Below are positions 55,257-64,000 of a stretch of DNA of 64,000 nt, piece after piece. The stretch comes from Papiliotrema nemorosa. Its lineage: Eukaryota; Basidiomycota; Tremellomycetes; Tremellales; Rhynchogastremaceae. The notes beneath the pieces were generated by a model. The model worked only from the letters and a program-made list of their open reading frames with translations. It was not told the origin of the DNA and made no database searches. Within the stretch, counting starts at the first letter, position 1. Each line of letters starts with the position of its first letter. Location of the stretch: contig JASKOT010000036.1 in the NCBI GenBank assembly GCA_032158125.1, forward strand, positions 1-64,000, read 5' to 3'. The position numbers were made by a program, and so were the translations under genes.

Positions 55257-57206
55257 CTACAGGTCGAGCTCGGCCATTGACTCTTCTATCCGAGGTGGAT
55301 CGGACTGATCCACATTCTTGATCCAGGCTCCAATTGCTCCCCTAAACGTCAGCTCGGCTCTTCTCGAAGTGACGTGAGAGTAGTCGACTCACAAGAACCC
55401 CTCGTGTCGGAGGAAACATGCTCGCATTGTGCCTTTACTCCAGAAGCGGATAGCATATGACAATGTCGATATCGTCGCGGCATGGCCTCGAATGAAACAA
55501 CCACCAAAGTACACTTTATCCAGACCATACTTTGCAGCATTCATATACCTGCACGTCAGCTCGGCGTCTTTCACGGTAAAAGGGGAAGCTGACGCGACAT
55601 GACCGATGTTGTTACTAATCGCATAGAGCAGGCTCTTGGCAATATCTTCCTGCTTGAAGCTCTTCTTCCTCTCTGCCGAATTCACACCCTTGCGGAAGAC
55701 TTTACCAAAGGAAGACGCGATCGTACTCGATTTCAAGCCGATCTTAGAGTAATCTGAACCGTAGATGTCTCCCACGAGCATGTCTACCGCTGCGTTGTCT
55801 CCGTGTTCCGAGAGGAGTAACATTTCTACCATCAGCTCAACTTCGACCACTTCCTTCCTTGATGTCTTAGGTACAATGGGGGACTCTCAACTCACCGTCA
55901 AAGGTCGCTGCATCCGTCAAGAGGCTCAACAGCCCCCACAGTGTCCCACCACCCAGACTCGTCCCGCTCACTCGCTCAAAGTTCCCCTCTTCATCCACCT
56001 TGACTATACTCACTCCACTACCGATATTCACCACCAGACAAGGGAAGGGACTCGAACTGGAAGATTCGTCTGGATGGGCGAAAGATACCTGATATGCTGG
56101 GGGCGTGGGGCTGGGTCTGGGTAATTCCGAGGGTGGGATAGTCAATCTTTCCCCATTTGTCGACGGGTGTTCTGTGGGCGAGGAGACGACGTCGGGGTGT
56201 GAGACTTTGTAAACCAGTTCTTCAGAGAACCAGAAGACCTCTTCTGGCACACGAGCCACAAACCTTAGTCCTAGAATCAAACACTCCATCTCTTCCTCTC
56301 GTTCTACTTCCACCCCTAGTTCGTCTTTTAGCCTGTCGTAGAACCTGTGTGCGCCTCCTCCAGTCGCCATCACTTTCACGTTCGTCTTCATCCTTTCTAG
56401 CGAGACGCGATTGGCAGCTGCTGAAGTGGCTATTAAATCCTGGAGAAAAGTGATGAGATCATCAATGTTTTCCGTTTCGAATCGTGCGAAATTGAGTAGA
56501 CCACCCGGGAGTGGGGGTGGGACTGAGGATCTTCGGAATTTCGGATGTGAAGAGAGCTTGGATGTGGACCCATACCGAGGAGCTGAGATGGTAGATGATC
56601 CAGGCCAGGGTTGAGAATGCCCATTAGAGTATTCATCGGTTAGACTGCCAGGTGTGAGCGCACCGTTGACGGTCGGGCGTCGATTTTCAGGTGGAGAGGG
56701 GTCGAAAGGTGCATGAGAGTGTGGATTGAGCGAAGGAGATTCGGAGATTTTGGACGCCGAGGCGGAAGGGGAGGAAGAGCCCGGATGAGAGAGCGAGACT
56801 GATTGAGCGGGAGGAAGGAAGGGAGAGTTGTGAGACGAGGTAGGAGGGGTAGTGACGAGCGGTTGAGAGGACCGAGTGAAGTAGATGACTTTGGCGAGCG
56901 ATCCTCCAATCTGAGCGTCAGGATCGCCTCCAGTTGGAGAGACATATGCAGCAGGAAATCGGAAACGGTTTCACTCACGTCGATAGCTATATGAGAGACG
57001 GGCTCAATGTAATGGGGTAGATATATCCCACGAGAATCTCGGGTCTATCATCAGCCGATGCACATGAGACCATACAGAGAGCATCTCAGGCATGGTGCCG
57101 AGCTCGCCCGAGCTCGACTTACAGCTGGAGATTCCTCTTGGACTATTTGAGCTCCGGTAGTATCCAACACTATCCGCCTAGCCTGCGGGATGGAGATATC
57201 CTGCAT
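55257..57206 (-). CDS. CAB1: Pantothenate kinase (eukaryotic type II)
   Basis: This catalyses ATP-dependent phosphorylation of pantothenate, the committed step of CoA synthesis, in the cytosol. Exon 1 is 57206-57123 (28 codons, MQDISIPQ...). Exon 2 ends at SHIAID, and the next begins IGGSLAKVIYFTR, rebuilding the nucleotide-binding DIGGSLAKV. About 120 residues of Ser/Pro/Asn/His-rich, apparently disordered sequence are then inserted before LLNFARFETENIDDLI. This is unusual for the family. Further conserved parts are VMATGGGAHRF, CLVVNIGSGVSIVKV, GTSLGGGTLWGL, and SLLYAISNNIGHVA with GGCFIRGHA. The last exon ends SMAELDL. Confidence 0.9.
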
Positions 57207-57848
57207 AGTGCAGTACCCAGGTCTATACTCGACAAGCCAAGCTTGTTGTTCTCCTACCGCCCGCTGCTACGTGCAGTTTGTCGCTGAAAAAAAAAAGGTA
57301 ATCCGGATGGCTGTTGGTACGGGTACAGTCGAAGTGGTAACCGAAAACAAATCCCAGTAATCCTATTTCACCGGAACCCCAACGACGTCGCCCGTCACGC
57401 GGTCGACGACTTGGTATCAGTCGACGTGGCAGGTACTGTATGCTAGACACGGAAATTCGTGTTCTTGGAGAGGGTAATTGTTCGAAGGGATGGATGGTAC
57501 GATTGGTATGGTCAATGGTCGTCCGAGGAAAAGCAAAGTCGAGAAAAGTGGGGTAAAAGCCGAAGATGACCAAGACGACTAGCCACTACAACTCTTGCTA
57601 ATTCAAGTGTGATCCTGCACTGGCGAACCGGCGAAGAATGGCTCTTCAAAGCTTACAACGTCTGCGAATGGCTGGATTGGTTGTGAAAGGAGTGCCGACA
57701 GAAGGAGCGGTCGGATGTGCTATTGGGGTGGGGGTCATGGGGCAACATCGACTCGTCGACACCTCTTCCGTTGCAGCAGCATTTCAATTCCCAGCGATGC
57801 ATGTGCTATACGTGTTCACTGACCATACCCTACACCTTGTGTCCCAAT
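57207..57848. other. Intergenic stretch
   Basis: The promoter of pantothenate kinase and 3' flank of the E2 gene. A run of ten A occurs near 57286-57297. No gene is supported. Confidence 0.5.
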
Positions 57849-59725
57849 CTACAGCATAAAAGTCAACGGTTGCTCCAGGTACTCCTTGAACGCCTTCATC
57901 CATTTGGCCGCGACGGCACCATCCACAGTCCTGTGATCACTGCTCAAAGTAGCCTTCATCACTTGAACCTGCTTGAAACCCTTGGGGTCCTCTGGTGCCA
58001 ACTCCAACTTGTTTGTCGTAGCTCCCAATGCCAAGATGCAAGACTGAGGAGGGTTGATGATGGCGGTGAAGTTGTCGACACCGTACATTCCCAAGTTGGA
58101 AATGGTGAATGTTCCACCTTGGTACTCTTCCGGCTTCAACTTGCCATCTCGAGCTTTGGCAGCGAGAGCTTTGGTCTCGGCAGAGATGGCGGCCAGACCC
58201 TTGGATCCGACGTCTTTGATGATGGGGGTGATGAGACCGTTGGGGGTAGCGACGGCGACGCAAATGTCGGCCTTTTTGTATCTGAACGTGAGTTGCAAAT
58301 CAAAAACTCTTTGAAGAAGCAACAACTCACTGTCGGATTGTCTCACCCAACCAAGCCGAGTTGGCCTCGGGAACTTCGGCCAATGCCAAAGCAGACGCCT
58401 TGACGACTGATGGTCAACTCGTGCTATTGTAGTGGTATATAGACTCACTAAAGTCGTTGACCGAGAGCTTTGTCTTGCCCTCTCCAGCCTTGTTGAACAG
58501 CTCTCGTAGCTTCATGACTCGGTCTATAGCGTCAGTACAGACTCCCACCCCCGTGGAACACTCTACTCACCCATGTTGACCTCGACGGAAAGGTAATAGT
58601 GGGGCAATTGCTGCTTGCTCTCCAATAATCGTTTACCAATAGTTCGTCGCATGTTGGTAACTGGGATATCCTCGTACTCTGCAGGGGCGACTGGTGGAGC
58701 CTGACCGGGGAGGGTGGTCGAGCCAGATGAAGGGGATTTGGCGGCGGCAGAAGAAGATCCTGATCCAGGCTTGAACTTCTCGACATCGGCCTTAATGTCA
58801 GCACAGATTCGACCACATAGCACAACCTACCTTGGTGATTCGACCCTCTGGTCCGGTACCCTTGACCTCTCCCAATGGGATACCCTTCTCCAAAGCAATC
58901 TTCCTTGCCAAAGGCGAAGCGAAGAATTTCGGTCGGTCGGCACCTGATCCAGTCTCTGGTGCTTTTTGAGGGGCAGATCCACCTCCCGAGCCATACTTTG
59001 TCTCGTCGTGAGGTGTCTTCAAGGCGCTGGTGGTGCTGTCCGAGGTGACGGTAGGTTCCTCGGCCTTGTGAGTTTTAGGCTCCTCCTTCTTGGTCTCAGG
59101 GGCAGATTCCTCCTTGGGAGCAGAGGAAGATTCGGAAGACTCGGAAGCGAGGGCGTCGGCACCGGAGAGGTCATCTCCCTCCTCACCAATGATGGCGATG
59201 GGTGTTCCAACAGCGATCGATTTGGCTCCGTCGTTTTGCTAGAACGTCAACCTCTGTCGCCTGGACGATGGGGAGGTGGGACACACGATAATCTTGGCCA
59301 AGACTCCATCGTCTTGAGCCTCGACATCAATGGTAGCCTTGTCGGTCTCAATCTCGACCAAAACATCTCCGGCAGAGAAAGCATCTCCCTCCTTCAATTT
59401 CCAAGATGCGATACCTCCCTCTGTCATGGTTGGAGACATGGCGGGCATTTGGAATTTCGACAAAGCGGAGGCTGGCACCGAGGTTCGGAAGGCTAGGTGT
59501 GGGAACAGAACGCATCGAGAGTGAGATTAGAGTGGATATTCCCGAGGCGAAGGTGGTTCATGGTATTGTAGGGTGATTGCAATTTGGACCAGAGATAGGT
59601 GGAGAATGATCAGCGCGTGAACCGATTCCCAAACTTCCCCCGAGCTACTCACATCGCTGAGCGACCGAAGTCCCTCTCAATCCAGAGACGGAAGCCCTCT
59701 TTGCGGCCTGAGCGAAGGACATCAT
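57849..59725 (-). CDS. LAT1: Pyruvate dehydrogenase E2, dihydrolipoamide acetyltransferase
   Basis: The mitochondrial core of pyruvate dehydrogenase, transferring acetyl from lipoamide to CoA. The start is the first of two adjacent ATGs; residues rich in Ala, Arg and Ser ([16 protein letters not shown]) make a mitochondrial presequence. The lipoyl domain is [13 protein letters not shown]...[18 protein letters not shown], with the lipoylated Lys in ETDKAT. A Glu/Lys/Ser linker follows. The E1/E3-binding domain is [20 protein letters not shown]. The catalytic domain has [35 protein letters not shown], and the active-site [15 protein letters not shown]. It ends LEQPLTFML. Several small introns split the modules. 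Confidence 0.95.
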
Positions 59726-60042
59726 GGTATGGGGAGTGAAGAAGATGAGAAGAGTATGAGGGAGGGTGGGATGGGTCTCGAGAGGTGTTTTCACGGGCTG
59801 GTGGGGGGAGGGAGACGGAAATCGGACACTCAAGGGGATCCGCAAAATAGGCACGTGGTATCATTCGGGAGAAATTGACAGTCGGGATGTGGATAGGCAC
59901 GCAAATCGGTCCCTGGGTGGAGGTGAGGCAACTTTCAATGCATAGATGCACGTCGATCTGCATCGTCAATCAAGCATTCGTTGAGCACACGGATAACTCG
60001 GCAAACCCATTCGAGGAAGGAATTGAACAGTTGCCAGTTGCA
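59726..60042. promoter_or_regulatory. Divergent promoter, LAT1 (-) and CSL4 (+)
   Basis: 317 bp separate the opposite-strand ATGs. No strong element is visible, apart from a GA/GT-rich run near the LAT1 side. Confidence 0.5.
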
Positions 60043-60967
60043 ATGTCGGTCTCGACAATCGTTCTACCCGGCCAGCCACTACCGTCAAAATACCTAGCTG
60101 CGCCTCAGCCATACCCAGGTCCAGGATGTTACAGTCATGCCGGTCAGATACTGGCAAGTATAGTCGGGGTACCTAAACGAGACGGATCAGTGAGTCATGT
60201 CAGACCTATTCTGCCGTTATTACTGGTCAATCATTCCAACCGCCAGGCCTGAGCTTATGATAGGTCGTCAGCGTCGTAGGAAGGGAAGAAGCGGCACAGG
60301 TACCAGACATAGACAGCATAGTACGTCTTGGATTACGCTTATACTTGGCTTAGTAGCTGACATTCAGGTGATCGGGATGGTCAGCTCGAGCAACTTCCTT
60401 GATTGTGCACAGCTGACTGTGTAGATAACAAGATTGACGTCTCAACAAGCGCACATGACAATATCAACCGTCAACAATCGCCCCGTGCCCGAATCTTCAG
60501 AAGAATTTGTCGGGGTGATCAGGATAGCAGATATCAGGTCAGCTCGTCCGTCTTCATCTTCTTGGAAAGAGCTGATCATAGATTGACCGAGCGGGATAAG
60601 ATAAAGATGAACGAGTGTTTCCGCCTAGGTGACCTGGTCAAAGCCAAGGTGGTGAGTATCATGCGCTATGAATCTCGATCAAAGCTGAAGACCAGTTGTC
60701 GTTGGGTGATGCAAGGAGCTATTATCTGTCGACCGCTGCCAACGAGCTGGGTGTCGTCTATGCTACATCTGAAGAAGGTACGTCCCTACATCTCGTCATG
60801 TCCAGGCGTTTCTTAAACCTCTTCCTACTTCACGTCGTTGTCCACCCATATGAGGACGGTTCTGACTTCTAGGCAACCCACTTGTGCCAATGTCGTATCA
60901 AGATATGGAAGACACAATCACCGGAAAGACGGAACGACGCAAGGTTGCCAAGCCAGAGGGTGTGTAA
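60043..60967 (+). CDS. CSL4: Exosome complex subunit CSL4
   Basis: The cap subunit of the RNA exosome, the 3'-to-5' RNA decay machine in nucleus and cytosol. From MSVSTIVLPGQPLPSK, the first exon has the N-terminal beta domain (YPGPGCYSHAGQILASIVG). Small exons then give VVSVVG with VPDIDSI, and the S1 domain: an ITRLTSQQAHMTI strand, FVGVIRIADIR, ERDKIKMNECFRLGDLVKAKV and LSLGDARSYYLST. The final exon has NPLVPMSYQDMED and ends KPEGV. This order matches human EXOSC1 strongly. Introns carry the local CTGAC/CTGAT branch points. Confidence 0.9.
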
Positions 60968-61590
60968 ACGGTTCAAGGCAGTACGAAAACGGCTACGACT
61001 ATAACGATGACATGCACGAATTTCAGCTCTGCTTTGTATATTCGTGGGGAGTGTTTCACCTAGTCATCCTGATACGAAAATCGTCCTTCGAGGCAGATGA
61101 TACGGCACGATGCCCTTCTATGCTGTAAGGTGAGGTAGGCTATGGCGAGGTCTCGCAAACAGATCGCTCGTCCGTCTAGTCTCAGATATCGCTGAATCGA
61201 CCACCCCAACACAGCCCAACGTGGTCCTCAGACAGCCCCTCGGGCCATGTTGGGCACGCGATACCACAGGTCATTCATGAAAACCGATTCGGGATGCATC
61301 TCGCACTTTCATCATATATGCCTTCCTATTGTATATTGCTTGAAGCCACATATAGTCCTCCTCGGGGTTCCAAGCCCTTCATCGGACTCGCTGACTCGCT
61401 GTGGGGGTTCTGCGCATGCTTCAGTAACGTTGCAGGGTTGATCGAAAGGTGACGCGTCGTTTCGATACGCTATCATGTCCACATGCCGTGGCGATTCTCC
61501 AGCCATCTCATATGTGTCACGGGCATGCTCTCGATTCGATGCACCCTAGGATCGTTGCACAAGAAAAGCGAAGGCACATAGTTGACCGCA
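60968..61590. other. Convergent intergenic stretch
   Basis: This lies between CSL4 (+) and the small unknown gene (-). It contains the 3' UTRs and some AT-richer stretches. No gene is supported. Confidence 0.45.
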
Positions 61591-61947
61591 TCAATCGGCT
61601 CGTTTCCGTTTCGCCATCTCGCTGTCGATCACTTGCCCTACAGTGAAGCCATCGGCGTTGTAAACCTCTGGATAGTCTGCGCTATGCACAAATTGCTCTT
61701 TTCCGTCGAAGGCATCGTCCAGTGTATGAGTGGGTATTCGGTTTGCTCCGCAATAGGACCTCACAGCGTCGGTGATGGCGATCCTTGCTTCTCCCAGCAC
61801 CTTGTTGTCCGCATTTAGCACTTGGAGCACCAGAGTGTTGTTGAAGACGTATTCCGTCTGCCACGTCATCAAGTCGGCATCTGAAAGGGCGATCAATTCT
61901 TGGACTTGCGCGCAGTCGTCCTGGGTTACGATGGCTGTGAGGCTCAT
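61591..61947 (-). CDS. Small unknown protein
   Basis: A 118-aa frame from MSLTAIVTQDDC to KRKRAD. I do not recognise it. It is mixed hydrophilic and hydrophobic, apparently folded (VFNNTLVLQVLNADNKVLGEARIAI looks like beta strands), with a YPEVYNADGF turn and a Lys/Arg-rich C-terminus. There is no signal peptide or membrane helix from this start. An in-frame ATG at 62118 would add 57 residues. The shorter start is chosen because the extension has a poorer, leader-like composition. The single exon and continuous sensible sequence support a gene. Confidence 0.55.
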   Translation of the reverse strand: MSLTAIVTQDDCAQVQELIALSDADLMTWQTEYVFNNTLVLQVLNADNKVLGEARIAITDAVRSYCGANRIPTHTLDDAFDGKEQFVHSADYPEVYNADGFTVGQVIDSEMAKRKRAD

Positions 61948-63275
61948 AATGATGAGTTCACTTGTGACGAGCGCCGGAATGAAGGAAACGCACAAATGAG
62001 GAAATGGTGTCTGAGCATCAAAGTGAGAGCTGGGGCTCAAATCCGTTCTCGCGTCAAATCGTATGAATATACCAAGGGCTGGAAGAGCAACAGCTTTCAG
62101 TCGAGATCTGCCTTGCATAGAACACCTTCCGCATCTGAGGGCGCCAGTCTACAGCAAAAGCAAGCCAAAATCTTTTGTGAACCTTCTTCTGTGGCGGTCG
62201 GATATGTACCGACTATTCTGCAGTTTTGCCTCGAGTCTTGCATCTATTTTGAGCAACTGAGATCTGGCATTGAAACATGAACTATCAGCTCTATGTACGA
62301 CAAAATCATGCTTGCCGCTGATGTACACTATGTAGGCGGTCTGAAGGACATCCCCTTAGCGGAAGCCCGCTCGAGTCTGCTCACCTTCCAACCTGTCTGG
62401 TCAAAATGAGTAGTTTATCATCGTGTGCACGCATCTATCTCGACTCAGGTATCAAAGATCTATGAGACGCGCTTGTGAACTATTTACTCACCGAATAGAC
62501 TACGAATTCCGGGATCTACCGAGCTGACGTCGAGCGGGCACCCATACAATCGGAGCGGCGGTGCGGCAAGCAGCGGGTCGCAAGGCGAATAAGACACGAC
62601 GGATTGAGATGAGCTCATCGTCACGAGTATCAAGTCCTATGGTGTGACGATCCCTTTAGGACAGGAGATCTTTTTAACCGCTCGGTTGTTTGTGCTTGAT
62701 CATCTCTATCACCCCCGCCAGATCTGCTCGGCGGCTGAACATCATGTCTCGTAGAGTCAAGGAGCAGCATAGGACACAGGGGACGAAACACATGACGAGA
62801 GATAAAATGCGGACTCTACACGTATATGATCAGTCTGGGTGTAAGCTTCACGCTGGACAGATCGGAATTCAACCCTCCTTCTTGACTGGAGCTCAGCGAC
62901 TCGATGTGGAGTAAAAATCATGTCGGACGGATCCGCTGCGCGGACCATGAGAAGCCTGGATTTGCGGCGGCTTGGAAAAAGAAGTTGCCCCATGATGGCT
63001 GCCCTGATACGCCGAAGAGCTCAGCCGCATGTCGTCAAGATTGTAAAGTATCTTTGAACAAGTAGAGAATGTGCCCAGACTCTGATGATTGCGAACCCAT
63101 CAGGTGCAAGGTGCCACACAAACCTGAAACACCTCGATGGTCCTTTGATGCCTCGTGTCGACCAGAAGCTTCTCGTCCAGCATCACATTTGCGCTCACTT
63201 CTCACCCTTCAGTTCCGACACTTACCCACAGTTGCGTCGGCCACAGATCCGACAAGACTTGACCATTCAGGGGAA
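61948..63275. other. Divergent gap before secreted-protein gene
   Basis: About 1.3 kb between the small unknown gene (-) and the secreted-protein gene (+). A minus-strand frame reaching 62118 may be an N-terminal extension of the small gene. No other gene is supported. Confidence 0.45.
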
Positions 63276-64000
63276 ATGATGCTATCCCTCGTATTTTGCC
63301 TGACTGCCGTGTCTGTCATGGCCCAGTCGATTCCTCGAGTCGACTGTGACCAGTTTACACCATCATACTGCGAGATGTACTGTGGATTTGCCCAGATCGA
63401 CCACGATAGTGAGTATACGGGACAGTACGCGTAGAAGCTCAAGCTGATGAAGCTCAGTCGGACTTGAATTTCCCACTGCTTCTGCTCTGGTCGACTGGTT
63501 TTGTCAAGGCCCATCAGCTTCAGATCTATTGACGTGTTGGGGTAAGCCATCCCATCCACACAAATATCAACCCCTCGCTCTCGTTATACGGGCGAGACTG
63601 ACACCCAGGATGTGATCAGACCGGAGTAGACACCTCCAAGGCGCTTATGCCTGGAACAACTCCCGGTACCAACGCGACCTACCAGAAGATACTCTACGAC
63701 TGGAGTCACGTCTGTGATAGTTACTGGACTAGCGGTCCCAGCGCAGCCGAGGATACCATCAAGACCTCCTTCAATGGGTACCCCGATGGATGGGCGTGCT
63801 CGTGAGTGTCACCGATGTTTCCAATCTGATCGAACGCGACAATGTCGGGCAAGGGCTAACTGGGGTGTAGGGCTTCGGGCTTCTTCGAGAAACAAGGGCT
63901 GGGAGTGGGTGCAGGTGGAGCGAACGCATCAACATCCTCAAGTGCCAACGCGGCTACTACCTCGTTCTCGTAAGCTGGACTTCCCTCTCGCCATGCTCAT
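63276..64000 (+). CDS. Secreted Cys-containing protein, 5' part (runs off window)
   Basis: A tentatively secreted protein. A signal peptide (MMLSLVFCLTAVSVMAQS) precedes RVDCDQFTPSYCEMYCGF. Exons then carry FPTASALVDWFCQGPSASDLLTCW, GCDQTGVDTSK...ATYQKILYDWSHVC, a WACS end, and a Gly/Ala/Ser-rich stretch (GVGAGGANASTSS). Cys residues are spaced as in small fungal extracellular domains. A donor (GTAAGC) near 63973 shows that the gene continues right of the window. I do not recognise the family. The Ser/Ala/Thr tail could lead to a GPI anchor, which would fit a surface protein. Confidence 0.7.

Overview
The window is nuclear DNA from a basidiomycete yeast, most likely a tremellalean (Cryptococcus/Kwoniella/Tremella relatives). 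Genes are dense and intron-rich. Most introns are about 40-60 nt, with GTGAGY or GTAAGT donors and a CTGAC or CTNAC branch point just upstream of the acceptor. Several proteins have recognisable basidiomycete forms, including a divergent pair of HD1/HD2 homeodomain mating-type genes. About 27 protein genes are supported. No tRNA, rRNA, transposon or CRISPR array was found. Organism placement is inferred from gene content and intron style only.

Layout. 1-90 is a C homopolymer at the window edge. 1093-2936 is an amino-acid transporter. 3202-6534 carries four small, single-exon, hydrophilic hypothetical genes in tandem. 7598-7837 is a tiny membrane protein. 9114-11961 is a KRE6/SKN1-type beta-glucan synthesis protein with a possible alternative first exon. 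13095-18863 is the INO80 remodeller. 19371-21611 is a large disordered protein with SUMO-interaction-like motifs. 22476-25776 is a protein O-mannosyltransferase (Pmt1-like).

The centre, 26289-30426, is the highlight: an HD mating-type (SXI2/SXI1-like) locus. HD2 is on the minus strand and HD1 on the plus strand, divergent from a shared promoter of about 196 bp. Both partners sit on one haplotype, unlike the C. neoformans arrangement where each mating type keeps only one. HD1 has lost the Trp-Phe pair of its recognition helix, and HD2 has a long intron exactly between those two codons.

Right of the locus are a Gfo/Idh/MocA oxidoreductase, a serine beta-lactamase-like hydrolase (apparently frameshifted next to its catalytic Tyr), a paraoxonase-like beta-propeller, a LisH-WD40 protein (TBL1/SIF2), a eEF1A-lysine-methyltransferase-like enzyme, a ferric reductase, a C2H2 zinc-finger protein, a TMEM115-like Golgi protein, ribosomal protein eL22, an MFS monocarboxylate transporter, pantothenate kinase, pyruvate dehydrogenase E2, exosome subunit CSL4, a small unknown gene, and the 5' part of a secreted cysteine-containing protein that runs off the right edge.

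The genes are mostly housekeeping neighbours and not one pathway. Functional themes are wall and glycoprotein synthesis (KRE6, PMT1), chromatin (INO80, SIF2), and sexual identity (HD1/HD2, which are expected to act as a heterodimer with the partner from the opposite mate).
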